DNA from: Nectonema munidae | Lineage: Eukaryota; Nematomorpha; Nectonematoida; Nectonematidae | Length of the DNA: 64,000 nucleotides | Assembly: GCA_030549495.1 (NCBI GenBank) | Contig: JAUIRK010000806.1 | Span: 1-64,000, forward strand | Reading direction: 5' to 3' | Shown: one piece after another, positions 45,365-57,469 of the stretch | Layout of the letters: the number at the start of each line of letters is the position of its first letter | Numbering within the stretch: position 1 is the first letter of the stretch | Translations under genes and position numbers: made by a program | Notes under the pieces: generated by a model | The model's database searches: none | What the model was told of the DNA's origin: nothing | Seen by the model: the letters and a program-made list of their open reading frames with translations, nothing else

Positions 45365-47690
45365 AACAAAGAATTTTTCAAAAATTCAATATATTTCGAT
45401 CTTACAAAAGATCTTTATAAAGAATATTAAAAACTTGTGGGTATGACTTTTGTGTGTGAGAGAGAGAGAGAGAATGAATGTCTAGGTGGTTTGTAAGTGT
45501 AGTAGAGTTCCAAAGCATATAGCCTATGGGTTTTTTGGTTTGCGTTGTGAGAATGTGTATTGTGTGTATGCTAACAATTAGTTACAAAGACAATACAGGC
45601 TGTAAAAAGGTGTTTATGCATTATTTGTAAGGAAAAGATATAATATTAGTGTTTTATGCTTATGAGAGTACATTGATGTTGTTATGTAAAAATGGTTAGG
45701 ATTATTATAAAAGATTACGATAAATAGGTGGGATTGGAAATCTTTTGTTGATTGAATTATGATGCTTATGAGACAACCAAGATTCCATGAAGGAAAGGTG
45801 TTTGGAATTTGTTTGATATAGGATAATGTAATCATTTTTGATGAACTTGTGATTTTCATTTTGTTGCATGTGGTCTATTATTTCGGATGAAGAAGTAGGA
45901 AATTTTTGGTGTTGTATAAAGTTTTTGATGTTTTTTTTGTTTTCTTTAAGTCTTACTTTGAGTGGACTTGTTTGTCAAATGGTAGCTGAACAGGAGTCAC
46001 AGTTGATTTTGTATATGACATTCGTTTTGTTTAGATCAAGCTTTTTTTCAAAGAAATTATGAGGAAAGTGGGAGTGTAATTGATTTTTGGCTTTGCTATA
46101 GTTTTAATGTTGTGTTTTTTCAGAATTGATTTGAGCGAGTTGAATTGCACATTGTTGTCCTTGAGGATTACAATGTATTTTGATTTGTCTTCTAAGAGGT
46201 TGAAAAAATCTTTGACATACCCTTCTCAAATAGTTTGAGATTGTAGTTTTTTGTCGTTCCTACATTTTGTCAAACATTGTTCAATGGTATCTGTAGGAAA
46301 GTGGTTGGCTTCGAGTATAGTTTTTGTTTTTTCTATTTCTTCTATTTTATCTTCTTCTGTAGATGGGTATTCTAAGGCACGACGGAATAGAGTTGATGCA
46401 ACTGAGATCTTATGATTGTAAGGGTGGTTAGACAAAAAATCCAGATATCGATGAGTGTGTGTAGGTTTGAAGTAGACTTTGAATTTGAGCTGGGAATCTA
46501 AACGTGTAATTAGGCAATCTAAAAAAGGAATTGACCTGTCAACTTCTGGTTCATGGGTGAATTTCAAGTGAGGGTTCCAATTATTAAGTTTTTCCAAAAA
46601 TGGGTCAATGTCATCTTTGCTCATGATAGCGAATATGTCGTTAACAAAGTGAGTGTAAAAATTAGGAAATTTTGAGTTAACGCGTAAATCATCCTCAAGT
46701 TTTTCTAGTACTAAGTTTGCAATGATGCCACTTAGAGAATTACTCATTGCCGTTCCATGGATTTGTTTGTAAATGTAATTATTGAATACAAAATAGTTGT
46801 TATTTGTTATTAGTGTCACAAGGGAAATGATGTCTTCTATTGTAAGTTTTGTATATTTCAGTAAATCAATGTTTTCTAATTTTTCTTTCAAAGCTGATAG
46901 AGATAGGTCAAACGGGATTGAAGTAAACAGAGATTCGACATTAAAGCTTACCATAACATCGTTTGCTTGAAGTGTGTAGTTTTTAGCTTTGAATAGGAAT
47001 TCTTGACTGTTTTTTACCCATAGAGAGTTTCGATTAGTGACGTGTATAAAAAAACTTGCAAGGTATTTGCTTATTTCGTAGAACGGGGAGTTTATCTAGT
47101 TGAGAATTGGTCTAAGAGGAGTATCTGGTTTGTGAATTTTTGGTAATCCGTATAGGTTTGGGTAGTCTGAATTACTTGAATGGAGTTTCTTGTAGTTGGA
47201 ATATTTTATTTTATTTTGTAATAATAAAGAATAAATTACTTTGTTGAGCATGTGTTGTGAAGTTGCTAAAGGGTTTGCATTTTTTCGTTTTACTAGTTGA
47301 TAAGCCTTTGTGTCGGAGAGAAGTTTATCCATTTTGTTTAAGTAAGTAGGCGTGTCTAAAATTACAAAACGAGTACCTTTGTCTGCTGTTGTGATAATTC
47401 TTTCTTTATCGTTTTTGAGATTGAGAAGGGTTTTTCTTTGGTATGAAGAAAAGTTAGTGCACTTATGTGAAGTTTTTTGGAGGCAATTGACAACTTCTAG
47501 TCGTATATTTTCTTTTTCATTATCATCATAGTTGGAGATTGTTTTCTCTATTACAGGAATTACTTTTTTTGAGTCTATTCTGTTGTATTCAAAATTAAAT
47601 TTAGGACCAAGTCTTAAAAGTGTGATTTCTTCTTTTGTAAGAGGTTTTGAAGAAAGGTTTTTAACCCATTTACTTTTACCTATAACTTAT
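45365..47690 (-). mobile_element. Penelope-like element with reverse transcriptase and GIY-YIG endonuclease, nearly whole ORF
   Basis: Read on the - strand from about 47690: KWVKNLSSKPLTKEEITLLR and LGPKFNFEYNRID (the N-terminal Penelope motif), ITTADKGTRFVILDTPTYLN, YGLPKIHKPDTPLRPI, then MVSFNVESLFTSIPFDL (46950). KQIHGTAMSNSLSGIIANLV and the catalytic region FVNDIFAI follow; the family has YxDD here, so the first Asp reads Asn. Next come FTHEPEVDRSIPFLDC and FKPTHTHRYLDFLSNHP, to a stop at 46226. Past a frame change, NVIYKINCDSCSAT (about 46030-45990) is the GIY-YIG endonuclease start, and MESWLSHKHHNSINKRFP (about 45780) is the C-terminus. Few breaks are seen, making this the best kept retroelement here. 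It abuts the tandem array at 47690. Confidence 0.88.
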
Positions 47691-48395
47691 AGCTATTTTC
47701 ACATCCTAAATGTAAAAAATGAGTTCAGAAATGAAAACAGCATGATTGATTTGGTATAAAAACATATATTTTAAGAGAATATTTTTAGAGACAATTTTCA
47801 GAAGTAAACCGCAAATTTGATTTATACTTATAGGTATTTTCAAATCCTAAATTTAAAAAATGAGTTCAAAAATGAAAACAGGATGATCGATTTGGTATAA
47901 AAACAAATATTTCATGTAAAATTGAGAGAATATTTTTGGAGATAGCTTTTAGAAGTAAACCGCAAATTTTGACTGATATTTTAAAACCTCTAAATGTGAA
48001 AAATGAGTTCAGAAATGAAAACAGCATGGTTGATTTGGTATAAAACATATATTTCATTGTAAAATTTGAATGAATGTTTTTGGAGACAATTTTTAGAAGT
48101 AAACCGCAAATTTGATTAACACTTATAAGTATTTTCACATCCTAAACGTAAAAAATGAGCCCAGAAATGAAACCAGCATGGCCGATTTAGTATAACACAT
48201 ATATTATATGTAAAATTTGAATGGATGTTTTTGGAGATAATTTTTAGAAGTAAACCGCAAATTTAATTAATACTTATAGGTATTTTTTAATCCTAAATGT
48301 AAAAAAATGAGTCCAGAAATGAAAACAGCATGACCGATTTAGCATAAAAACATATATTTTATGTAAAATTTGAAGGTATATTTTATTAGATATAT
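47690..48395. repeat. Tandem array, ~147-bp unit, about 4.8 copies
   Basis: Units start near 47690, 47824, 47974, 48120 and 48271. Each holds ACTTATAGGTATTTTCAAATC, then AAAAATGAGTTCAGAAATGA, then a T-rich stretch and GAAGTAAACCGCAAATTTGA. Copies differ by about 10-15%. The Penelope-like element joins the first copy without a gap. The array may be part of that element's end, or the element may have inserted into a satellite. Confidence 0.88.
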
Positions 48396-48620
48396 TTTTG
48401 ATCAATCAAAATTTTGATTAACATTTTCTAAAAAGTAGCCATGATTATTAAAAAAATTAAATATATAAAGTGTTATGCGTTCCAAACTGTATATAATTAT
48501 AAATTTTCAGGGTATTATATAATATAGATCCTAAGTTATAAGGTTAAGTACAGATAATGTCAAAAATTTGCTGAAAAATTTTAATTTTTGATTTTGATTG
48601 ACAGTTTTGGACATGAAGGT

Positions 48621-48776
48621 GTCATTCAACTACCATGAAAATGGTTTCCAGAGATGCAACTAGCGATTTTAGGAAAAGACACCAAATTTAAAGGGATATG
48701 ATTCAGCCAATTTTCTACAATTAATTTTTTAGTGAAGGGGGCGTTTTACGCCCCCCCCCAGCACTAATAGGGTTAA
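48621..48776. repeat. Interspersed repeat, copy 2 of 7-163
   Basis: Nearly identical to the unit at the window start, with a shorter G-tract (five G's) and a longer C-tract on the other arm of the GCGTTTTACGC hairpin. It lies between the tandem array and the family-2 relic. Confidence 0.82.
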
Positions 48777-48959
48777 GGTCTGATGTTTTGGAAGAATTTT
48801 TTTGTTTGAAAACAATTTGTGCTACTGTAGCAATATTTATACTCTTTTTGAAATATTAAATTTATTTTATGAAGCTTCACAATGGAGACTTTATTGATTC
48901 TTCAGTTAATAGTACCAAAGCTGAATTCTTACATATACGAAATGCTTTGCCATCAATAC

Positions 48960-49745
48960 AAATCTTTATTCAGCCTCTTTAAAAGAAAACTATGAAAACA
49001 TGAAATTTATAGTACTAGAAAAGGTAAAATAGAAAGAGCACAATTGGCTTTTCTGTGCGGATTTAAAAGTAGTTGCAATTTTAAACGGTTTGCTAACAGG
49101 TTACACTAAATTTATGTGTTTTCTGTGCCTATGGAATTCTAACAAACATTACAAACAAAAACCCGCCAGAAAGATCGAGATCTGAAATAGGCTTTGGAAA
49201 TATAGTAAAAAAGCCTTTAGTAAATAAAGAAAAAATTATATTGCCGTCTCTTCACATTAAACTCGGGTTGGTTAAACAATTTCTTAAAACCCTCAAGCAT
49301 GATGGCTCCAGTTTTTTATACTTGAAAGACAAATTTATAAAAATAAGTGATGCAAAATTGAATGAGGGCATTTTAGTTTGACCCCAAATACGGCAACTGA
49401 TGGAGGATGAAAACTTTGACGAGCCGCTTAATGAGTTGGAAGCTAATGCTTGGAAAAGTCTCAAAAATGTTTGCAAATATTTTTTAGGAATTCATAAATC
49501 TGAAGACTACGAATTGTCTCTCAATTAATCAAAGCCTATGAAATGCTTGATTGTCGTATGTCTCTAAAGGTCCATTTTTTGGATTCCCACTTGTCGTTTT
49601 TTTCTGAAAATCTATCAGATGTAAGCGATGAAGATGGGGAAAGATTTCACAAAGATATTTTAAAAATTGAAAACCGCTACAAAGGAAAATCGAGTCGGAA
49701 TATGCTGGCTGGCTATTATTGGACATTGTATAGAGAAGAAAAATA
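48960..49745 (+). mobile_element. Relic of a second unclassified repetitive protein family, family 2
   Basis: On the + strand, with frame changes and a few stops, the order is: CADLKVVAILNGLLTGYTKF (about 49055-49115), MCFLCLW, then LPSLHIKLG-like LHIKLGLVKQF (about 49250), LKDKFIKISDAKLNEGILV, PQIRQLMEDENFDEPL, then NVCKYFLGIHKSEDYEL. It ends with MSLKVHFLDSHLSFFSENLS, DVSDEDGERFHKDI and RNMLAGYYWTLYREEK with a stop at 49743-49745. The HFLHSHLDFFPENLG...SDEQGERFHQDI signature is one I know from very repetitive uncharacterized proteins of arthropods. Superfamily unknown to me; only the C-terminal half is present. Confidence 0.7.
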
Positions 49746-50119
49746 AAATATTCACAGAAAAAAAATATAAATATAAAAAATAATTTTGTTTTTTCATACT
49801 TTTATTTGGTCATGTATTGTGATTAACAAATAAGTGCAAATAACAAAAAATAGGAGGCATTTTGAATATAAAGAGATTACTTTTTAGAGAATAACATTTT
49901 AGGACTATTAGAAAATGATATATTTTAGCTTGTAGCAAAAATTTGTTGGACAATGTAATGAATGGATCAATCTTTGTATTCATAATAAGATTGTTTCTAG
50001 AAATAAGGCGTATTCATGAATGCTAAAATACAAAAACAATAAAAATAAATTTTTGAATATAATCTTTTGTTCAAAAGGAAAATAATTTGGAAAGCAATAC
50101 AAGAGTATTACAAAGATGT

Positions 50120-51785
50120 TTTTTTTGTAAAATTGATTGTTATTTGAAGGCTATATGGAACAAATTAAATTGAAAAAGAGATTCTAACAAGATAAAAAAC
50201 GTTGATAAATTATTCGATGATATTGGTACGGCAGATATATTTCTCAATTTTTTCTGTAAAGACTTCGATAATATTGTAGAATTAATTGAAAAATAATCTT
50301 AATAAGCTTAATATGAAAAATTACACGATTTCTATTTTCAGGTTAATTACATATAATGAGATTCTAATTAATATTAACTCTCTAAATTCTTCCGAGACCA
50401 AGGACTTTTATGATCTTAGTACAAGGATCATATTGGATATTTTTTGGTTAAACCACTTTTATTCTTTTTCAATAAATATCTTAAATTTCCAAATTGGTTC
50501 CAGTACATAAGAAAATAGACACTTATTTACAACTAATTATAGACCAGTTGTAATTGTTCCAACTATCTCTAAAATATTTGTAAAAAATAATAAATTCTCA
50601 GATATAGAATTTTTTTGAACCAAATCTTCATTTTGGATACAAGCATTTTGGTTATCGTAATAATCACTTTATTGACAATTTACATTGTTTTTTTACTAAC
50701 ATTTCAAATATTCTGAATGAAGGTTATGGTTGTGCAGCAGTTTTTCTGGATCTAAAAATCGATTTGAACTAGTTAATCATTCTGGTTTTCTTTTAAAACT
50801 TAAAAAATAAGCCTTAAGTGACTGCTATTAGTTTAATTTCTTTTCTTAAAACAACTTTAAATTTTTTGGCATTACTAGTGACTCTAAACTGAAATGGACA
50901 CATCATATTAAAATACTCAATTCTAAGCTGAACATGTTACTTGCGAAGTTGAAGGTCTATAGTTTTTTACAGGTAAATTTCAAAATAAAATGGTATAAAT
51001 TTTTAGTTCGACCTTTTTTGTATTACTCTAATTTGAATTGGGGACATCTAAATAAAAATAATCTGTTTAAAACTCAAAAAACTATTATTAGATCTGTGTT
51101 CAACTTGAAATATAATAGTCACACGGATTAAAAGTTTATTAAATGTAACATCTTAAAGATTGATGATCTTTATTTTTTAGACTCTGCTTGTACTCAAAGA
51201 TGTGGATGCCTTCATTTGCTGCTTACTGGTTCGAATACAAATATGCATTCTATAATTCAAAAATTACCGATGTTTTTTCATGATAATCCTTTACTTTATG
51301 AGCTTTGTTGGCTGGATAAATTTTTGGATTTTAAAAATGAGTTTAGAAAACACTTTTTTAGTAAATATTACCCATGTAATACTCCTACTTGCTACATTTG
51401 TTCGAGACACTTTTCATAATTTTATATTATTTAGTATATATATGTTTTTTTAAATGCCTTCATTAATTTATACTTGGATATTTCATTTATTTGATCGGGT
51501 TGCACGTGATGAGTGGCTTTAAGTAGCCTTTGTGTGTATCCTTTCTTTTGTGCTTTTAAATATATATATATGCACAAATACTAGACTATATAGTGTTTTT
51601 TGTGATGCAAGATTTATATAATTGTTTTATTCATATTTGATTTTTCTATAATAATTTTCTCTTATGAATGATATTGTTATTTAAAGTATAACATATAGTC
51701 GTGATAGTACTTTATTTTTATTTATCCTTCATTTTTCGACGATATTTGGTGTTTGCATAATAAATTTTTTCTTCTTCTTCAAATT
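50120..51785 (+). mobile_element. Broken LINE, 3' half, with TTC-repeat tail
   Basis: On the + strand: linker before the RT (LNSSETKDFYDLSTRII), NYRPVVIVPTISKIF (about 50535-50580, the usual NYRPISxLxxxSKxFE motif), degraded RT core, then FGITSDSKLKWTHHIKILNS (50860-50920). KWYKFLVRPFLYYSNLNWG, VFNLKYNSHTD and CGCLHLLLTG follow, with a stop at 51417-51419. A 3' UTR of about 360 bases ends AATAAATTTTTTCTTCTTCTTC, the same kind of tail as the LINE ending at 56108. Lesions in the RT core show it is dead. Confidence 0.8.
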
Positions 51786-51854
51786 GAATTATGTGGTTTA
51801 AGTTATATATAAATACAGAAATAAAACTCTTATCAATACTAACTACTTCTCTAT

Positions 51855-52040
51855 AAAGCTTTTTTTTACCACATTGTTACTGTAGCATTGTAAATTGGGG
51901 CTATCCTAATATCAGCAAACTGATATGTATTCAAAAACATTAATTAGAATTATGTTTAATGCAGATTTATGCAAACATACAGCACTACTATTTAATGAAA
52001 AGAAACTACTTAGAATTAATGATATATATATATATATATC
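51855..52040 (+). mobile_element. Short LINE C-terminal fragment
   Basis: A + frame reads SIVNWGYPNISKLICIQKTL, then IRIMFNADLCKHTALLFNEK and LLRINDIY. This is the same C-terminal segment as KALRIVFNFNYREHTS...LLKLEDLY in the copy at 55380-55500. It ends in a TA-rich simple repeat at about 52020-52040. Confidence 0.7.
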
Positions 52041-52719
52041 AGTGACGATCAATGGTTTTAAAGAATAGGCATGCACAATATAAATTGCTTGCATTTCATT
52101 TTAAAAAATTTATTCGTTTAATTTATAAGAGTAGTGAAAAGGACATTTTTAAATCAAAAGAATAAGTACACGCAAGGCTAACGAAAGCCGCTCCAGTATT
52201 ACTTATTGATAAAAGCATAATACAGTGAAGATTATAATATGTATCCATGTAAGTATATATGTAGTATGTATATGTACAGACAAAGTGAAGGAAATAAGGT
52301 AATTGAGGCGGAAATAGTTGTGATATGTATAAAAATATATTATAGAGTTAAGGAAAATCAAGAGAGTTACATAAATCGAAGTATGAGATTAGAGGAGTTG
52401 ATTAGCAGCTTATCTAATTTGTACTGGATATGAATCCAAAGGGTAAATTCTGGTGTGGTTTTGTATAGCAATTCGATGGCAAAGAGCAAATATAACAGTT
52501 TATTTGATTACATGAGGAGTACTTAGTTGAGAAATTGGCAATTGCTGTTTTTAAGTGAATTAATACTTATCAAAACATTATTCAATGAGATTTCTCTAAA
52601 AAAAAAGAAAGGGGACGTAATTGGATATATGATTGATTTATTATATTTTTTTGGTTCAACAAAATTTTAAAGTTTTACCTTGAAAGAAGAGTCAAACATA
52701 AACGGGCTTCCATGTTTCA
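52041..52719. other. No gene recognised
   Basis: Only chance frames between LINE pieces. Confidence 0.35.
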
Positions 52720-54499
52720 TGTTTTAGAATTTAATATAGATGGCAAAAATCAATAGAAGTATGAAATTAGTATTGAGGAAACCTTGGTTATCCAATGAGG
52801 TAAAAATTGGTAAATGATCAGATAACAAAGAGAAAATAGTACCAGAATGATGGTATTTTCCACATGTAGAAATAAAAATATTATCAAGCTGAGTCTTAGA
52901 TGTAGGTCGTGTAATACAGTTTATCATTGGGAAATAACAGTACGAAGTCAAGGGATTTATTAATGAAATGAGATGTTGAGATTTGTGGTGATTTAAGGAA
53001 TTCATATTAAAGTCAACTAAATACAAAAAATTATTAAAGTCTTCGATGAAAATCAAATAAACCTTAATCGTGTAAAGTGCATATCTGTATATATTATGTA
53101 TGTTTATGCTTACATTTTTTTGATAATCAAAGATTTTGATTGTGAAAAAATCAAAATTTCTGCAAGTTGTATTTAAATACTGAATTTCATAGCTTACACT
53201 CTTATGTACAAGGAAACCTTTGCCTCTGTGTCTTGAGGTTTGGGATGGCAACTAAATAAATAAATAATCTTGAAAAATGAAACTACTTTTTTCTTAATCA
53301 GCTGGAAGCCATGTCTCTTGCAAAGCAATAACTTGAAAAAATTTATCCTTATTAGAATTTAAGAAATTCAACAAAGCAACAAAACATGTCATATTTTGCC
53401 TTAAGAGATTGTATGTTAATAGAAATAATGTTAACATCTTATAAGTCTTTGCCAAAATTTTCAGAGTTATAACTTCTACTTTTTATTTCATGAAAAGTAT
53501 CTACGTATTTATTTAATTGATCTCTATGGAATGAATTAACTTCAAGGGTATCCTTCATGTTACTGTCCATTAACTGTCTGATGATAATTTTCATATTTCC
53601 GAGTCTTGTTTTTTTCACAAATCCTAATGAATGAAGGAAAATCTTTATTATGAAACTGTGTGTTACAGCTGTCACTTTTACATTTTAAGCATTTAAGTTT
53701 ATTTAAAGTTGTACACTTATCAAATGTATGTTCATATGATGGGCATATCCGACAATTAATCTGTTTATTACAATCCAAGGTTGAATGACTATAATCTATA
53801 CAGTTTAGGCAATATTTCACTTTGGGATGAAATATTGTAATATTGAAAGAGAGGGGTCCAAAAAATATCCTAATTTTTTTATTCACTTCTTTGTAATATT
53901 TTTCTTTTAAAGAAATTATTAAATTAAAACAATCAATTTTGTATTTCAAATCAAACTTTACAACTTTTTCAATTGCGTCTAATGGAAGATTATTTTTGAG
54001 ACATTATATGTTTTCCAAATTTATTTGTATTGAGAAAACTAGGTATATTTCTTAATATTAACCTGGGAATTTTCTTTTCTTTGAAAAAAACTTTATTTTT
54101 AATTTTTTTAGAGTTAAGATCATTGAAGGCTTTATTTAACTCAATCTCATTCTCAAAATTAACATATATATTTACATTAAATTTTTATGTAAATGTGTAA
54201 ATCTATCAAGGATTTTATTTGAAATTTTTTTCTGTTTGCTCTTCATCTAATTTGAGAATCAATGTATTAAATTTTTATTGGGTATTATTAAAAGATTCTT
54301 TTTTATACATAGAGCTACAAGGAAAATTTTTAATTTTTATATTTCTTTCAACGGTTTTAGAATAACTTTTCTCATTCGTTTCAATCATTAATTTTTCAAT
54401 ATTGCTCAATTTTTCATTAAATTTTACATTAAAGTCAGAGAAATTGTTAGACCTATCAGTAATCTCATTAAGTTTAAATTTTATATCGTTTTTAGTCAT
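52720..54499 (-). mobile_element. Inverted 5' half of a LINE: ORF1 with zinc knuckles and the endonuclease
   Basis: On the - strand, ORF1 starts at ATG 54499 (MTKNDIKFKLNEITDRSNNF). It later shows three knuckle-like Cys/His motifs (53810-53650; CLNCIDYSHSTLDC, CRICPSYEHTFDKC, CLKCKSDSCNTQFH), as in Jockey/I-group ORF1 proteins, which bind the element's RNA. The ORF2 endonuclease follows: INIQSLKAKYD (53430), VIALQETWLPAD (53340), RGKGFLVHKS (53225), DFNMNSL (53010) and LSDHLPIFTS (52820), with the catalytic Glu and His visible. Stops and frame changes are present. The 5' edge abuts, head to head, the RT half at 54500, which runs on the opposite strand. Confidence 0.82.
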
Positions 54500-56108
54500 G
54501 GTAAAAATTTTCGAAAAGTTTATTTATAAACAATTGAACGAATACATTTCTTCAATCCATTTCATAAACAAACTACAATTCGGGTTCAGAGAAAAATATT
54601 CCGCTGAAGCTTATCATTCTTACTTGATTGAAAAAATAATTGAATTCCTAGAAATTAAGGATGATGCTCTAATTTTCTTCTTTGATTTATCAAAGGCTTT
54701 TGATAGATTGAGTCACTGTACCTTGATGAAAAACCTTCATGACTGTAAAATTGGCAAAAATACTTTGATGTTTCTTTTCTCATATCTTAAAAATAGAGTA
54801 CAAACAGTTAAAGTGAATGAAACATTTTCAGAAACTAAACCTATAAAAACTGGGGTTCCACAGGGTTTTATTCTTGCACCTCTTCTTTTCAATATTGCCA
54901 TCAACCAAATATTTCACATATCACAATTTTTCAATTTCATCCTCTTTGCAGATGATATATGTGCATATTTTCCATTGTCTAAAATAAAAAAGAATAATTC
55001 CATTGACTCAATAAAAATAAAATTTGAACTTAGTTTACTTTTCCAATGGTGCACAAGTAATAACCTATTAATCAACAAAAGTAAAACGAAATATATGATA
55101 ATTTCAAATAAGAACATAGATCATAGTTTCTTATACTGCACTGGTATAGAAATAGTTGAAAAGTTTGATATATTAGGATTAATTATTGACAAAAACCTTA
55201 AATTTAACCATCATATTGATAAAATAGCTCTTAATCTAAATAGAATCATTGGCATTCTCTATCGAACGAAAAATATCTTTCCATTGAAGATAAGGCTAAT
55301 CGTATATAAACATGTTTTTCTATCCTATTTAAACTAGAGCATTTTTAACTGGTACCCCTATGGAAAAAACGAATTGAAATATTACAGAAAAAAGCATTAA
55401 GAATTGTTTTCAATTTCAATTATAGGGAACATACAAGTATCATCTTTTGTGAAAATAATCTGTTAAAATTAGAAGATCTCTATAAAACTAGAGTGGCTAT
55501 GTTTTTGTTTAAAAACTTGAAAAGCGAATTAAATGATCTATTTGATAAGTTTATTACATACAATCTAGATGTTCACTATGTAACCAGAAACTCAAAGGAA
55601 CCAATAAAGATTACTTATAATCTAAAGGGCTCAAATATTTAAATTAAAAAAAAAACTAATGAGTTTTTTAAGCATTATAAATTTTTGTTTGATAATCTGG
55701 AGGTTTCTTATCAATCTTTTAAAAATAAAGTAAAACATTACCTTTTATCACTCAATAAAAATCAAAAATGATCTTATCGATATATTTGTGTCAAAAATAC
55801 CATTCATTCTCCATTTTTACTCTACATTTTTACTAAAAAATCTAATAACAGGCATTTTTAGCTTTTAATTTTTTAGAAAGAATATAAATCTGAAAAAAAA
55901 TTATCTTTGAAATTCATTTTTATTTAAATTTGCACTTGAATGCTTTTTTTTCTTTTTTTGTTTTGGATATTCTTATGCTTTACATATATGAAAATACACT
56001 TCAAAATGTATATGTTAATTTGTGCTTCCAGAATGGCATTATTTAACATGGATATGTTTTTTCTATTATTAATGTTTACTAAATAAATATTCTTCTTCTT
56101 CTTCTTAT
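54500..56108 (+). mobile_element. 3' half of a LINE: long intact reverse transcriptase frame and TTC tail
   Basis: The + frame up to 55337 (about 280 codons of RT) holds VKIFEKFIYKQLNEYIS, LQFGFREKYSAEAYHSYLIE, FFDLSKAFDRLSHCTLMKNL, TGVPQGFILAPLLFNIAINQ and the catalytic FILFADDICAYF. NNLLINKSKTKYMIIS and FDILGLIIDKNLKFNHHID follow. One stop separates it from the C-terminal tail (KALRIVFNFNYREHTSIIF ... LLSLNKNQK at 55770). A 3' UTR of about 330 bases ends AATAAATATTCTTCTTCTTC. The RT is close to intact. Jockey/I-like group. It lacks its own 5' part, which lies inverted at 52720-54499. Confidence 0.9.
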
Positions 56109-56946
56109 CTACTGAATCTTTCAATTTATTTAAAATGTGTATGAGTTGAGATGATTCGATGAATAAGAGTTATAATTTATAAGGAAATAATTAAATAAAT
56201 GATACAATATATTAATTATGTTTAAATATGAAAATATAAATATTAGGAAAAAAATTAATAATATTGTATTTTTTTAATTTAATTTAATTTTTATGTTTTT
56301 GTCATCTATCAACTATAGTTTCCTAGAACCGAATTTAAATATACAATTGAATAAAATATGGTAAATCCTTTTTGAATAAATAAAGTTTTAAGGTATGTAT
56401 TTAATTGATATTTATTTTAGAAATTATTCTAATTCTTATTTTTAAAAGTAAGAATAATTTCATTTTTACAACTAAACAGGTTCTGAATATGTCATGATAT
56501 GAATTAAAAAAGTTCCATCTCTGATAAAAATTTTTAATGAGTGGAATATTTTATTGATAAAAAGACCCTAATTTCTTTGTTCCATGAAAAAAATCGAATT
56601 TTAATCCTATTTTGCTTTTAATTTCACCCAAAATGTACATCGTAATAATAATCTCTACTCTTTTAATTTAGTGAAATAATTTTCAAAATTAGTTAAGCAA
56701 AGCTTTTCTATTTATTTGCATTATCATGATATCCAAATAATTTTGTTCTCTTCTACACTTTAATCCCAGTAACTCGTCGCGCTCTCCTCCAGTTTGTAGT
56801 TAAGATTTGTTGATGACCATAGTGCTCGAAAATTTATCTCTTGAAATCTTGAATAAAGACTTTTTGCGATTTCTATTAACTTTGTTTTAACTATAATTTT
56901 TTCCATTTCAAGTAAAATTTTCTAAATAAAATTATTAATTTTTTGT
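56109..56946. other. No gene recognised
   Basis: Very AT-rich sequence after the LINE tail; only chance frames. Confidence 0.4.
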
Positions 56947-57060
56947 TTAACCCTTTTAGGCCTGGGTTTTCTATCGTCTGCTTTCTTTCTCAATTAGTTT
57001 TTATATAAATTAAGCAAGCGATTTTGGAAACTCGTGTCCCATTGTGCCTGAAAGAGTTAA
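56947..57060. repeat. TTAA MITE
   Basis: It is 114 bp with TTAACCCTTTTAGGCCTGGG on the left and CATTGTGCCTGAAAGAGTTAA on the right. The CTATCGTCTGCTTTC motif lies inside the left end. Confidence 0.78.
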
Positions 57061-57315
57061 AATGTAAGATTACTTATATTTCATCATATTGAAAAAGGAA
57101 TTCATAAATTTGTTTAAAAGCAAAATATGTTTAAAACAATTAAAAAAAAAGAAGGGTATGCCGGAATAGGACATAGAAGCTTGACAAATATGCCCATAAT
57201 GATGATGATAATTGTTAAAAAGACACTTGAAAAACTATTATTAAGTTTTCGAAACCAATTTCCTTATCAAGATAAAAATAAGAAAAGTATTAAATATGAT
57301 TCCTTAAAAATCTCT

Positions 57316-57444
57316 TTAACCCTTTGAGGAGCAGTGGGACACCAGTGTCCCAATAAATGAAAATCGTCTATTTGAATATATAAAATTCCATTGAAAAATA
57401 AAACAGACGAATCGTCTTCAAAATTTTTGTCTTCAAAGGGTTAA
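57316..57444. repeat. TTAA MITE with GGGACACCAGTGTCCC palindrome
   Basis: It is 129 bp with TTAACCCTTTGAGGAGCAGT on the left and TTGTCTTCAAAGGGTTAA on the right. The subterminal palindrome GGGACACCAGTGTCCC is followed by AAATCGTCTATTTG; AAACAGACGAATCGTC lies near the right end. Confidence 0.82.
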
Positions 57445-57469
57445 GATGGAGATTTCAAACATTTATTAC

